This document shows, piece by piece, positions 15,431-24,058 of a DNA stretch of 44,946 bases. Numbering within the stretch: position 1 is the stretch's first letter; every line of letters starts with the position of its first letter. The notes beneath the pieces were generated by a model. That model saw only the letters and a list, made by a program, of their open reading frames with translations, searched no databases and was not told where the DNA came from. This DNA comes from Actinomycetaceae bacterium. GTDB taxonomy: Bacteria > Actinomycetota > Actinomycetes > Actinomycetales > Actinomycetaceae. The translations under genes and the position numbers were made by a program. Where the stretch lies: NCBI GenBank assembly GCA_030524055.1, contig JAUNHH010000019.1:1-44946 (forward strand). Direction: 5' to 3'.

Positions 15431-16770
15431 CGCGCCACAAGAGACACAACCCCCAACGCCCCGCGTGCAATCGGGAGGACAACGCGACTCCAGCGTTCGC
15501 GGAAAAGGATCCACGGAATGATGGCCTCCCGATAGGGCTGGCGCGCGGCATTCGGGCCGAAAAGCCGCTCTTCCACCTGGGAATCACGCCGGCCAAAACG
15601 CGCTCCAACTGCGCCAATAATGCGTAGCACCACATTGGTCACTGTCTGAGCGGGGTCCTCATTCACGACATTATTCCGAGCCGCCGTCGCATATTCGCCC
15701 AACGCCCGAAGATCCGGCATCCGCGCTCGGCCATAATCCGCAAGGGGAGTGGAGGACGGCCCGGCCAGAGTCTGAGCCAGGAGAAGGGCATCTTCGAGGC
15801 CGGAGTTCACGCCCTCGCCGGTTGGCGGAATCACCCCGTGCGCCGCATCGCCCAGAAGAACCAGCCACTCGTGGAAATCCACGCGCGGACAGCGAATAAT
15901 CGCCCCACCAAAAGGCTCCCGCGAAAAATAGGCGCGCAGATCATCGTCGGTAAGGAGCGGCAATACCTTGGGGGCGTGGGTGTGCAAGTGGGCTCTTAAG
16001 GCCGCGACATTGCTGTGGCTTGCCTCAGTAGACAGCAGCATTTCTTCTGATTCGCGGCCTTTGAGCGCGGTGACCGCCACACACCACCGTTGATTGGGGA
16101 GGGTCGCCGTATAAATCCCCTGACTCGTAAAAATATGGTGATAGGCAGGGTCCAGTTCAGGCGCCGAAGCTCCAGGTTGCGAAAAGAGGACTCGGAATTG
16201 CACTCCCCACTCGTCTACACGGGGTGAAAAAGAGGGGATCTGATCGGCAAGCGCCCGTCGGGCCGCAGACCACACGCCATCAGCGCATAACACCAGTGAA
16301 TCTTTCACGTCACAGGTGGTCTGGCCGGTTTCAGTGTCGAAAGTCAGCGTGCGGGAGTCAAGATCAAGGCCAGTGAGCTTATGCCCATAGGTTAAGGAAA
16401 TGAGCGGATGCTGCTGTGCCTGATCAAGAAGGATCTGCGTCAGGTGGGCGCGGGTTGTCGCAATGAGGGTGCCTGAAGGAAGCTGAGCAAGAACCCGGGA
16501 GGCAGAATGAATCCGAAAGCCCTCAACGATTTCCCCATCGCTGCGCAGGCGATCAACGAGGGCGGGGTCAATCTGGCGAAGAGTCTCCTGCCCGCGCAGA
16601 TTCACACCAATGGGATAACTATTGTCGTCGTTAAGGACCAGGTTGGGGCGGGCTTCGAAGACTGTGACCTGTCGGCCCTGGTTGGCGAGGAGAAGCGCCG
16701 CGGCCAGCCCGACGGGGCCCGCGCCTAGAATAAGGGCGGGAGTAGGGGAGGAATCTGACACCGTGTCCAT
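15412..16770 (-). CDS. FAD-dependent monooxygenase (kynurenine 3-monooxygenase-like)
   Basis: A 452 aa flavoprotein hydroxylase. The dinucleotide-binding motif LILGAGPVGLAAALLLANQG is near the N-terminus, and the second FAD motif GDAAHGVIPPTGEGVNSGLED lies near residue 295. Overall length and order match FAD_binding_3 enzymes of the KMO/PHBH class; the aromatic substrate is unknown. The C-terminus has a hydrophobic stretch (VVLPIARGALGVVSLVA) that may associate with the membrane, as in KMO. ATG 16770 is chosen because a good -10, TATAGT, lies seven bases before it (leaderless); a GTG at 16779 is the alternative. The final residues RPRPRQ and the stop are written by a repeat arm, and another arm (16556-16567) is read DPALVD. 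Confidence 0.85.
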   Translation of the reverse strand: MDTVSDSSPTPALILGAGPVGLAAALLLANQGRQVTVFEARPNLVLNDDNSYPIGVNLRGQETLRQIDPALVDRLRSDGEIVEGFRIHSASRVLAQLPSGTLIATTRAHLTQILLDQAQQHPLISLTYGHKLTGLDLDSRTLTFDTETGQTTCDVKDSLVLCADGVWSAARRALADQIPSFSPRVDEWGVQFRVLFSQPGASAPELDPAYHHIFTSQGIYTATLPNQRWCVAVTALKGRESEEMLLSTEASHSNVAALRAHLHTHAPKVLPLLTDDDLRAYFSREPFGGAIIRCPRVDFHEWLVLLGDAAHGVIPPTGEGVNSGLEDALLLAQTLAGPSSTPLADYGRARMPDLRALGEYATAARNNVVNEDPAQTVTNVVLRIIGAVGARFGRRDSQVEERLFGPNAARQPYREAIIPWILFRERWSRVVLPIARGALGVVSLVARPRPRQ

Positions 16771-16777
16771 ATCCCTC

Positions 16778-16783
16778 ACTATA
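16778..16783 (-). promoter_or_regulatory. -10 element TATAGT of a leaderless mRNA
   Basis: Seven bases before ATG 16770; no ribosome site present. Confidence 0.5.
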
Positions 16784-16809
16784 GCGACAGCTGGGTGAAA
16801 GGTGGAGAG

Positions 16810-17700
16810 CTATTTCAGATGGATGAGTGCGGTCGGAGGTGAGCCTGGCGCGAGAGGCACAGTAAAAACCGTGCGAGTTGTGAGGACCGCGAAGTGACGC
16901 CCGGATGGGTGCCAGGCATAGGCTTGGGCGTCAGGTAGATCCAGGGCGCGAATGAGTTCGCCTGTGGAGGACCACAGCCGCCCACCGCTATTTCCCGGAC
17001 CAGTCACAAGGTGGGTTCCGTCAGGTGACCAGAGGGCTTCGTGAATCCAGGGAGACGGTGGCCCGCCCTCGTCCCCATGATCACAATGGAATAGGACCTC
17101 ACCAGTAGAGGCTTGGAAGGTTGTGGCCCGGCACTCCTCATCTGTACTGGTAGTGATGAGAGATGAATCTGGGCTCCACGATAGGGAACACACATAGGCG
17201 GTATGGGTGAGAATGCGCTGTTGACCAGAGGCGAGGTTGGTGAGAACAGCCTCGTTCCCAGCAGCGGTGGCGATCCACTGGCCATCAGGACTCCAACTGA
17301 TACTGGTAACGGCAATCCAATGGGTGAGGTGAAGACTGTGGGTGAGGGTGCCTGTCAGCGGGTGGTAGATCCGGAGTTCATTGCGAGTTGGGCACACAGC
17401 GATCTGGTGGGAATGTGGGTTCCAGGAACTTGCGCCTTCGCCATGGTGAGCACGGATTTCACCTGTTATAGACCTGACGCTAATAGGGAAGGTAGCGCCT
17501 ATTGTGGTCTGCCCGCCAGTAAGAAGAAGGGAAGAATCAGGACTCCACGATAGCGTCCCCCATGATTCAGCAAGTTGCAGGTGGGGCTGGTTGGCATCGG
17601 CGTCCCACAGGGTGAATTGTTCAGGAGTACTCATCGCCAGAAACTTCCCGTCAGGGGACCACTGGAGGGAATAGATCAACGAGCTATGGGAGTCTGGCAT
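16810..17700 (-). CDS. WD40-like beta-propeller protein
   Basis: A 296 aa protein built of about six WD40-like blades, each with a version of SWSPDG: SLQWSPDGKFLA, TLSWSPDSSLLLTG, SISWSPDGQWIATA, SLSWSPDSSLITTS, EALWSPDGTHLVTG and AYAWHPSGRHFAVL. There is no signal peptide, so it is likely a cytoplasmic scaffold. The peptide GDEGGPPSP near residue 210 comes from a repeat arm at 17061-17072 and lies in a loop between blades. A -10 hexamer TAGACT six bases before the ATG suggests a leaderless mRNA. It lies 39 bases before the monooxygenase on the same strand, but that gene has its own promoter signal. Confidence 0.8.
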   Translation of the reverse strand: MPDSHSSLIYSLQWSPDGKFLAMSTPEQFTLWDADANQPHLQLAESWGTLSWSPDSSLLLTGGQTTIGATFPISVRSITGEIRAHHGEGASSWNPHSHQIAVCPTRNELRIYHPLTGTLTHSLHLTHWIAVTSISWSPDGQWIATAAGNEAVLTNLASGQQRILTHTAYVCSLSWSPDSSLITTSTDEECRATTFQASTGEVLFHCDHGDEGGPPSPWIHEALWSPDGTHLVTGPGNSGGRLWSSTGELIRALDLPDAQAYAWHPSGRHFAVLTTRTVFTVPLAPGSPPTALIHLK

Positions 17701-17706
17701 GGCAGT

Positions 17707-17712
17707 AGTCTA
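17707..17712 (-). promoter_or_regulatory. -10 element TAGACT of a leaderless mRNA
   Basis: Six bases before the ATG at 17700. Confidence 0.5.
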
Positions 17713-17719
17713 CGAATGC

Positions 17720-17761
17720 ACGAGGGCGGGGCCTGATTTTTAGGCGGAGCCTCGCCCTCGT
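17720..17761. terminator. Inverted repeat downstream of the MFS gene
   Basis: ACGAGGGCGGGGC and GCCTCGCCCTCGT (one mismatch) flank a 16-base spacer with TTTTT. It starts seven bases past the MFS stop codon and just ahead of the WD40 promoter. Confidence 0.6.
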
Positions 17762-17767
17762 CAATGG

Positions 17768-19003
17768 TTATGTGTCAGCCCCGACGGCGCGAGAAGGAAG
17801 ATACGGCACGCTCAGCCCTCCAAGGAGCAGGAACACCCCACATGTGGCAGCCATTGCTGGTGCGAATCCATAGTGTTGAACGCCAAGTCCAGTCACTACG
17901 GGTCCGAATGCCAGCCCCGCCGCATAAGCGAAGTTATATAACGCAAATGACCCGCCCAAAGTGGGTGGCGTTGAGCGGAAACCCTGTTCGCCAATCAGAG
18001 TCGTGGTAGGCGCGAGAATAAGTGCCGATGAAACCCCTAAAAGAACCATGCCAACACAGGTGTGCCATAGGTGAGTTGAGCAGCCAATAATCAGCAATGA
18101 CCCACCCGTAATAAGGACACCACTGCCGATGAGAAGTTTCGACGAATAGGTGGTCATGAGTGAGCCAACAATCGGATTGGCAATAATCGCGGCTAGAGAG
18201 GCAAGGCCAAAAAGGAGGCCAATAGTTAGAGCATTCGCTTCCAAGTGGAGAGGGAGAACCGGCTCAATTCCAGACAGGACTCCCGCGCCAATAATAATGG
18301 CCGCGACAATAGCAGGGGAGCCATTGACCTGAAAAACACTGAGAGGGCCGCCCGCATCGTCAGAAACCCGAGGAGAACCTTTAATCAGGAAAATCCGTAA
18401 GAGCCCATCAAATAGGGCTACTGCTGCGCCCACAATAAAAGGAATAGCGGTGTCAAAATGTTCGACAAGGAAACCGGATAATGGCGGGCCAATCAGAACC
18501 CCCAGCGTAATCGTTGACATGGCAATGCCCATTGACTGGCCACGTTGTTCAAAACTGGTTGTTGCAGCAATCAATGATAAAGCCGCTACCCACGACATTC
18601 CTCCCGCAATACCCTGGGCAAAACGGGCAAGAAATAATAGGGGATATGGGCCGCCTGTAGAAAAAATAAGCGTCGCTACGGCAAGGGTAATAAGCCCAAT
18701 CATCAGAGGAGTTTTCGGCCCACATTTATCGACCATACGCCCAGCAAAAAAGGTCGAAATAATCATGGCAATGGCATAGGAAGAAAAGAGTAATCCCGTG
18801 GCAGCAGGGCCCTGTTCAACAACTGATGGCAATAGTGGCAGGACGGGCACAGCTAAACCGTGAATCAACATGTCAGTAAAGAGCGCTATCGAGCCAACAA
18901 TCAGGGCATTCCGTGAGGAAGTAGTGCTCTCTTGGCTTGGGGTGGGTTCACTATTGTTGAGGGAGGAATTCTCCGCAGAAGGTGCGGATTGTGGTGTCGC
19001 CAT
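17768..19003 (-). CDS. MFS efflux transporter (DHA1-like)
   Basis: A 411 aa 12-helix major facilitator. The N-terminal half has LFTDMLIHGLAVPVLPLLPSVV and the loop 2-3 motif GRMVDKCGPKTPLMIGL (motif A variant), plus ARFAQGIAGGMSWVAALSLIA (motif B/C-like). This resembles drug:proton antiporters of the DHA1/TetA/VMAT set. AAAGGATCGCCTA precedes the ATG. It is 25 bases downstream of the TetR gene on the same strand, the usual layout of a drug pump with its local repressor. The substrate is unknown. Confidence 0.88.
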   Translation of the reverse strand: MATPQSAPSAENSSLNNSEPTPSQESTTSSRNALIVGSIALFTDMLIHGLAVPVLPLLPSVVEQGPAATGLLFSSYAIAMIISTFFAGRMVDKCGPKTPLMIGLITLAVATLIFSTGGPYPLLFLARFAQGIAGGMSWVAALSLIAATTSFEQRGQSMGIAMSTITLGVLIGPPLSGFLVEHFDTAIPFIVGAAVALFDGLLRIFLIKGSPRVSDDAGGPLSVFQVNGSPAIVAAIIIGAGVLSGIEPVLPLHLEANALTIGLLFGLASLAAIIANPIVGSLMTTYSSKLLIGSGVLITGGSLLIIGCSTHLWHTCVGMVLLGVSSALILAPTTTLIGEQGFRSTPPTLGGSFALYNFAYAAGLAFGPVVTGLGVQHYGFAPAMAATCGVFLLLGGLSVPYLPSRAVGADT

Positions 19004-19028
19004 TAGGCGATCCTTTCTTTATTGAGAT

Positions 19029-19583
19029 TTAGGCGCACCCCCTTGCTAGCCCAGCAATACTGGCGCTGAGATCGTCCGGTTGGGGGAGTGCGTGAGGGCG
19101 CATTACTGCGGTGACAGTCAGGCCCTCAAGTAAAGACAATGCGAGATGGGCAATGGAATCTGCCATTGCCCCTTCAGTAGGGGAAATGCTGGAGGCAATA
19201 CGGTCGTGCCAGGAATCAAGAGCAGCATTTTTCTCCGCATGAGGAAATGCTTGAGGGGCAACAACAACCGTGCATGCAGCGAGAGCGCGAAAACGCGGGT
19301 CGTTGTGAAGCAGAGTCGTATAGGTGACCAGCAGATCCTTGATATTCAGGGGTTCTGCAGCGAAAAGAAGAGAGGAGTATTCGTCCCAACCCCACGACAA
19401 TGCTGCCTCAAGGAGCGCCACTTTAGAAGAAAAATGATGGTGTAAAGCTCCCCGAGTGACGCCAGCTTGGGCTGCGACGTGCTCAAATGTTGCCCCCCTC
19501 CACCCCTTCTTTTCGAAGGCAATCAGCGCCGCCTCAAGGAGCGCTAGACGCGTCCGTTCCGCGTCTTCAGCTGTCCGTCTCAT
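19029..19583 (-). CDS. TetR-family regulator of the adjacent MFS pump
   Basis: A 184 aa repressor. Its N-terminal HTH runs RTRLALLEAALIAFEKKGWR then ATFEHVAAQAGVTRGALHHHF, and the C-terminal ligand domain is divergent, as usual. The ATG is at 19583. There is no ribosome site; TAACTT lies six bases upstream, so the mRNA is likely leaderless. A palindromic operator covers both that -10 and the start codon, which implies autoregulation and co-regulation of the downstream MFS gene. Confidence 0.92.
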   Translation of the reverse strand: MRRTAEDAERTRLALLEAALIAFEKKGWRGATFEHVAAQAGVTRGALHHHFSSKVALLEAALSWGWDEYSSLLFAAEPLNIKDLLVTYTTLLHNDPRFRALAACTVVVAPQAFPHAEKNAALDSWHDRIASSISPTEGAMADSIAHLALSLLEGLTVTAVMRPHALPQPDDLSASIAGLARGCA

Positions 19584-19606
19584 ACATACAAGTTAGCATG
19601 TATGTA
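19583..19606 (-). promoter_or_regulatory. TetR operator overlapping -10 and start codon
   Basis: TACATACA and TGTATGTA, perfect 8-bp arms with an 8-base spacer. The predicted -10 TAACTT (19590-19595) is within it. Confidence 0.8.
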
Positions 19607-19894
19607 AAAGGGGTGTCAATGGATGGGTGTTAGTGTGGGTTAGGCTCCCAGACCTATGTACGAGGGCGGGGCGCAGGCGAGCGAGAGTCAGTGTCATGAC
19701 ACCAAACGTGCAAACGGCGACAAAAAACCCGTTTTTTGAGCAAAAATATCGCCCCCTGCACGTTTGGTGCACAGCGGTCCGCTTCTAAGGGGAGGTTGGC
19801 AAAGTAGATCTTGCGGGCGCCACTAATGCGCCGCATCATAGTGAAAAGTATTTTTCGCGCTGGGAATGCGCACTGATGTTAAGGAGGTACTGCG
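19607..19894. other. Intergenic region between divergent genes
   Basis: It contains a repeat arm (ACGAGGGCGGGGC, 19660-19672), the 72-bp palindrome copy C and the ribosome site of the ClbS-like gene. No ORF is supported. Confidence 0.5.
19699..19770 (+). repeat. 72-bp palindromic repeat, copy C
   Basis: ACACCAAACGTGCA...GCACGTTTGGTGC outer arms are nearly perfect; GGCGACA/TATCGCC inner arms, an A-rich bubble, and the least perfect inner stem of the four copies. The only copy between divergent genes. Confidence 0.8.
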
Positions 19895-20434
19895 ATGCCG
19901 CGACCATTATCGAAGGATGAGTTGCTGCAGGCAGCTACCATGCAATATGCGAAATTGTGCGCATTGATTGAGGGGATGACTCTGGAAGAGCAAGAATCGC
20001 TCTTCGATTTTGCTGGCGATAATAAAAAGGAAGCTCATTGGGTGCGCGACACCTGTCTTCGTGACGTGCTGGTTCACCTCTATGAATGGCACAACCTCCT
20101 GGTTGAATGGATAAATTCCAATCGGAATGGAGTTGAGCGGCCTTTTCTCCCATCGCCCTATAACTGGAAAACCTATGGTGCACTCAATGATGAATTCTGC
20201 CTGTGCCATCGGGATACCGCATTGGGGCAAGCTAAAAGACTCCTTGAGTCAAGCCATGCAGAAGTGATGGGCCTGATCGATTCATTCACTAATAGTGAGC
20301 TTTTCGAGAAGGGACAATTTTCCTGGACCGGAACGACAACATTGGGTTCCTATTGTGTATCTGCAACCTCAAGCCATTATGACTGGGCAATAAAGAAAAT
20401 CCGAGCACACCTGAGGAAAATTCGCACTAGGTAG
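19895..20434 (+). CDS. ClbS/DfsB-family four-helix bundle protein (DUF1706)
   Basis: A 179 aa protein with family marks MPRPLSKDELLQAA at the start, RDTCLRDVLVHLYEWHNLL, LPSPYNWKTYGALND, and FSWTGTTTLGSYCVSATSSH near the end. The family has a DinB-like four-helix fold; its namesake ClbS protects E. coli from its own genotoxin colibactin, but most members are uncharacterised. AAGGAGGTACTGCG precedes the ATG, an ideal ribosome site. It is followed after 13 bases by an MNT nucleotidyltransferase. A+T content is higher than in surrounding genes, hinting at acquisition. Confidence 0.88.
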   Translation: MPRPLSKDELLQAATMQYAKLCALIEGMTLEEQESLFDFAGDNKKEAHWVRDTCLRDVLVHLYEWHNLLVEWINSNRNGVERPFLPSPYNWKTYGALNDEFCLCHRDTALGQAKRLLESSHAEVMGLIDSFTNSELFEKGQFSWTGTTTLGSYCVSATSSHYDWAIKKIRAHLRKIRTR

Positions 20435-20447
20435 GGAGTAATCTGTC

Positions 20448-20828
20448 ATGGTGGACGGTTCTGGCGCTGACTTTCCTCTTAGTAGGCAGGCCAGCGAAGC
20501 AACCAGGCAGTTACGCGAACTCATTGCACTGAAGCGGGAGGATATAGACCTTCTTTTAGTGCGATATGCTGCGACGAATCCGCGGCTATTTGGCTCAGTT
20601 GCGCGCGGAGATGCCTCGCTGGATAGTGATATTGATATTTTGGTGGATATGGATCCCTCCGAGGGTAATATTTTATTGCGTGCAGCCGGCTTAATGGAAG
20701 AAATGCGCGAGCTTTTTCCTGGGATTGATATTGATATATTCCCGACTCAGCTTCTTCGCCGGGGAATAAGTGAGGCGGCAATAAAAGAGGCGCAGCCTTT
20801 GTGGTTGCTGGTTGGCTGCCCTCGTTAA
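20448..20828 (+). CDS. MNT-type minimal nucleotidyltransferase (MntA-like), orphan
   Basis: A 126 aa protein with the Pol-beta-like active site GSVARGDASLDSDIDILVD (GSxxRG...DxD) around residues 48-65 and a third acidic strand IDIDIF near residue 98. MntA proteins act as antitoxins by AMPylating HEPN RNases, and normally a HEPN gene lies next to them. None is adjacent here: the upstream gene is ClbS-like and the downstream gene is a secreted propeller. The last residues GCPR and the TAA stop are written by a repeat arm (GCCCTCGTTAA). It could be a solitary remnant or act on the distant Abi/HEPN protein at 8464. Confidence 0.85.
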   Translation: MVDGSGADFPLSRQASEATRQLRELIALKREDIDLLLVRYAATNPRLFGSVARGDASLDSDIDILVDMDPSEGNILLRAAGLMEEMRELFPGIDIDIFPTQLLRRGISEAAIKEAQPLWLLVGCPR

Positions 20829-21029
20829 TGGTGGGTAAATGGCATGGATGCGCTGACTTTGACGACTCTTACTCTGTGGGAAATGGTCACGATTCGCCCA
20901 TTCTTAACGTGTTCATGCGAAACGCCGATATGACCAGCTAAAAGGACGCAATTATTGTCCGACCTATTGAAGGTTACCCGGTATGGGAATAGAATCTTTG
21001 TGCTAAGGCTCTAACCAGGAAGGTTGTTA

Positions 21030-23090
21030 ATGACACGCCGCGCCCTGTCCACCTTTGTCTCTACTCTTGCCCTGACCAGCATGTTCCTTACCGCTGGAGC
21101 CACTGCCATTGCAGACGATGGCGCTACAGGCGAAGAAAAACTCCCCACATCCCCGGCCCCCGCCGCCAGCGTGCCGAACTTCGGCACCACCACGCGGCCC
21201 GATGGCACTCCCATTGCTGTGGTGGTTGCCGGTGGAAATGGAGGAACGCTCAATATTGTTGACCTGAATAAAGGCACATCCACCGCCAAAGAATTCGCCC
21301 CAGTAGACACCGATATTCAAGCCTGGGGCTTTGCCACAATGAATGACGCCGATAAATCAGTTCTTATTGGCGCAGGTAAAGGTCTCTACCAATACAATCC
21401 GCGCACTGACACAGTCACTGATCTGACCAGTCACGCCTCATATAACAGCGTTAAGGGCAGCTTTAACCAGATCTGGGATATTGCTATTGACGAGTCAGGC
21501 ACCGCCTATATCGCTACTTCCGCTGATGGTAGTGCCCCGATACTCACGTGGAATGCCTCCAAAGGGTGGGGAACCCTGAGTGGCGCTGCCCCCGTTGCCC
21601 AGGGCACTCAATATGCCCAAGCCATTGATTACGCGGGCGGAAAACTCTATGTTGGCACCGGACCGCAAAACCCGCGCGTCTATGAAATTGATGTCCGGAA
21701 TGGCGCGAAAAAGGAAATCGCCCTGCCTGCGGTAGCTCGCGGAAATGGGACTTACCAGAATCTCGAAGTTCACGGCGGCATTCTTTATGTGCGTAACCTC
21801 GGCGAAACTGGAACAACCGCATATAACCTCAGCAATGGGCAATCAGATAACCTACGCGGCTATGTTGGGCATTTCGTGCCACGCCCAGGAAATAACTCCT
21901 CCATTTATTTCTGGCATAAAGGCGCCTCAAAGCCAGCACAAATTATCGAATACAATCCGACCACTAAAGAAAAAACAGTGGTCCTGGAAAGCGACAATAT
22001 TCTTGGCCGCCTCAGCCCAGCCAGTTGGGCCACGCCCGATATTTTCGTGTCCAACGATATGAACACAGGGCAGTTGACTATTGCTCGCGGAAAAAATGTT
22101 GCTCTACACGATGACCTGGTGAAATCTTCTGGCCGAAATATTCAGGCCCTCACCGCATCGAATAATGGGAAACTCTATGCGTCATGGTACATGACCGCGC
22201 CCGGAGTCTTGCAGGTCACCCCCGGAAATACTGCGGCTTCGACCTCGTACACGATTCTGGACACTCCTTCTGCCCAAGCTGAAGGCATGGCCGCTAGGGG
22301 AGACCAGCTGGTGACCGGCCTGTACCCAGGCGGAAAAGTAGGGTTACGGTCTATCGCAGCTGCCGACGCCCCGACGCAGACAGTTTCCATTGGTGCGAGC
22401 CAGGACCGTCCCTACGCTGTGATTCCGCTGGCTGATGGGCGTTACGCTCTTGGGTCAGTCCCGGGATACGGTGACCTTGGTGGAGCCCTGACCATCTATG
22501 ACCCGAAGAAGGGTGACAGCGCAGATGCTGCGCAGGTTTTCCCCTTCGAGTCCCTGAAATACGCCGACGGGGTTCCCCGTGATCTGCTGAAAGACCTGTC
22601 ACCTGTGTCTTTGGCGGAGCGAGACGGCAAAATCTATATGGGTACCACCGTGCGTGGTGGACACAAGACGGTTGCCAGCCCTCAAGAAGCTTATGTCGTC
22701 GAATTTGATATGGCCAGCCAAAGCGTCACGCGTATCGTCAAAGCTTTCGAGGGTCAGGCTGCTGTCACCGCGCTAACGGTTGGTGACGATGGAGTCCTAT
22801 ACGGCACCACTGGGCGATACCTGTTTAAGATGGACAAGAACTACACGATTACGGGGCAAAGTATTTCCCCCGAGGGTGCAACAGCCCACAATCGTGCCGG
22901 GATTGTCTACGAGGGCGGGGAGGTTTTCGCTCTTATTGCAGGCTCTCTCTATGCGGCACCTACCTCGGATCTGAGCGCAGCAAAAGTGATTGCAGATCGA
23001 AACATTAATACCCTAGCTTTAGGGGCAGATGGTTATCTATACTATTCACGTGGCGCGGAGTTGTTCCGCAACGGGTACGCGAAGCGCTGA
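21030..23090 (+). CDS. Secreted beta-propeller protein
   Basis: A 686 aa exported protein. The signal peptide (MTRRALSTFVSTLALTSMFL then TAGATAIADD) is likely cleaved near residue 29. The rest shows repeated blade-like patterns (GTLNIVDLNKGT, GLYQYNPRTDTVTDLT, KLYVGTGPQNPRVYEIDV, KIYMGTTVRGGHK, VLYGTTGRYLFKMDK) resembling PQQ/SMP-30-type propellers. No catalytic motif is evident, so an extracellular binding or lyase-associated role is possible. ATG 21030 has AGGAAGG six bases upstream; TTG 21024 is too close to it. YEGGE near residue 629 overlaps a repeat arm (22909-22920). A strong hairpin follows the stop. Confidence 0.75.
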   Translation: MTRRALSTFVSTLALTSMFLTAGATAIADDGATGEEKLPTSPAPAASVPNFGTTTRPDGTPIAVVVAGGNGGTLNIVDLNKGTSTAKEFAPVDTDIQAWGFATMNDADKSVLIGAGKGLYQYNPRTDTVTDLTSHASYNSVKGSFNQIWDIAIDESGTAYIATSADGSAPILTWNASKGWGTLSGAAPVAQGTQYAQAIDYAGGKLYVGTGPQNPRVYEIDVRNGAKKEIALPAVARGNGTYQNLEVHGGILYVRNLGETGTTAYNLSNGQSDNLRGYVGHFVPRPGNNSSIYFWHKGASKPAQIIEYNPTTKEKTVVLESDNILGRLSPASWATPDIFVSNDMNTGQLTIARGKNVALHDDLVKSSGRNIQALTASNNGKLYASWYMTAPGVLQVTPGNTAASTSYTILDTPSAQAEGMAARGDQLVTGLYPGGKVGLRSIAAADAPTQTVSIGASQDRPYAVIPLADGRYALGSVPGYGDLGGALTIYDPKKGDSADAAQVFPFESLKYADGVPRDLLKDLSPVSLAERDGKIYMGTTVRGGHKTVASPQEAYVVEFDMASQSVTRIVKAFEGQAAVTALTVGDDGVLYGTTGRYLFKMDKNYTITGQSISPEGATAHNRAGIVYEGGEVFALIAGSLYAAPTSDLSAAKVIADRNINTLALGADGYLYYSRGAELFRNGYAKR

Positions 23091-23099
23091 TAGTAAGGT

Positions 23100-23140
23100 C
23101 TTAAGCCCCCGGGAGTGGTGCCAAACTCCGGGGGCTTAAG
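23100..23140 (+). terminator. Strong hairpin after the beta-propeller gene
   Basis: CTTAAGCCCCCGGGAGT pairs with ACTCCGGGGGCTTAAG (one bulge) around a short loop. No U-run follows, but the position fits a terminator. Confidence 0.7.
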
Positions 23141-23187
23141 CATGCCATGTGGGCTCTCACCGCTGTTCGAGAGGGTTGTCGCAGCGC

Positions 23188-23997
23188 CTAGCGAGTCCGA
23201 CGAATGATATTCCACCCATAGTGGGCAAAAAATGAAAGTTGTGTGGACACCTCGGCACTGCCTACCAACAGTCCCACCCCGGAGAGTACATTGCCGGGCT
23301 GTGGGTTCAAGCCTGTGTCCGCCGGGATCGCCATCACCATCGGCACCATTGAATCCACCTCAATGCGAATCCACTGTGCCCCCGTCATGCCGTTGGCCTG
23401 CGCATCTACGCGACGAATAATCCCGCCCACATAGGTGCGCGCGCACTCAGTCAACGGGACCTCCGGGTTCTTCACGTCAGAAACATTGAAAATTCCCATG
23501 CTGACTAGATGCCCCGCTGCAAAAATTGCAGAATCGGGCGTGTCGGTTAGCGGCTCGTAGTAGGTCTCTTCGGAATCCCAGAGAGTGCACTCGGTCATCA
23601 GAGCCGCCAAATGGTAGCGATCAAAAACCTTTGGACGCTCACCCGACCAGAAAGTCGTGAGCGGATAGAGCCCAGGGGAGTCGTCAAGGGCAGTAAAGCG
23701 CGAAAAAAGATGCCGCCCGTCGAAAAGGTTGACAACAACGAGGCCGGGGCGAATCATTTCTACCTCGCAGCGGAAGTCCCCAGCAACCCCGTCAATATGG
23801 GGATAAAACTGCCTGCGCCCATCCTTGAGCTCCACACCACAGATCTGCGCACCGGAAGAATCGCTAAAACGCGTAACTGTGCGGACTCCTTTAATGCGCG
23901 ATGGTATCCACTGCGCTTGGCAGGCGGCCAGCGTGTCCTCGATGGCTAACTCTGAGTCAAAAGAAAAGCCGATAGAGTCAAATGTGGCAAGTGACAT
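23188..23997 (-). CDS. Unrecognised 269 aa protein
   Basis: I do not recognise the family. The sequence looks like a real soluble mixed alpha/beta protein: MSLATFDSIGFSFDSELAIE at the start, GRRQFYPHIDGVAGDFRCEV, RYHLAALMTECTLWDSEETY mid-protein and FFAHYGWNIIRRTR at the end. No signal peptide, membrane helix or cysteine motif stands out. The promoter signal TAGACT lies seven bases before the ATG and no ribosome site exists, so the mRNA is probably leaderless. A repeat arm at 23738-23750 is read RPGLVV. It is divergent from the hydrolase at 24059, sharing a 61-base promoter region. Confidence 0.65.
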   Translation of the reverse strand: MSLATFDSIGFSFDSELAIEDTLAACQAQWIPSRIKGVRTVTRFSDSSGAQICGVELKDGRRQFYPHIDGVAGDFRCEVEMIRPGLVVVNLFDGRHLFSRFTALDDSPGLYPLTTFWSGERPKVFDRYHLAALMTECTLWDSEETYYEPLTDTPDSAIFAAGHLVSMGIFNVSDVKNPEVPLTECARTYVGGIIRRVDAQANGMTGAQWIRIEVDSMVPMVMAIPADTGLNPQPGNVLSGVGLLVGSAEVSTQLSFFAHYGWNIIRRTR

Positions 23998-24004
23998 GGG
24001 AAAA

Positions 24005-24010
24005 AGTCTA
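24005..24010 (-). promoter_or_regulatory. -10 element TAGACT of a leaderless mRNA
   Basis: Seven bases before the ATG at 23997. Confidence 0.45.
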
Positions 24011-24045
24011 AATGGGACAGGTAGGCGTCAGGGCGTGTGATGGGA

Positions 24046-24051
24046 GATAAT
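24046..24051 (+). promoter_or_regulatory. -10 element GATAAT of a leaderless mRNA
   Basis: Seven bases before the GTG at 24059; five of six bases match TATAAT. Confidence 0.4.
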
Positions 24052-24058
24052 CTGTGAG

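Noticed and set aside
15243-15521. 92-codon plus-strand ORF in the gap after the Ca2+ ATPase start
   Set aside because: Basic, repetitive translation produced by the 20-bp tandem repeat and the inverted repeat; no ribosome site.
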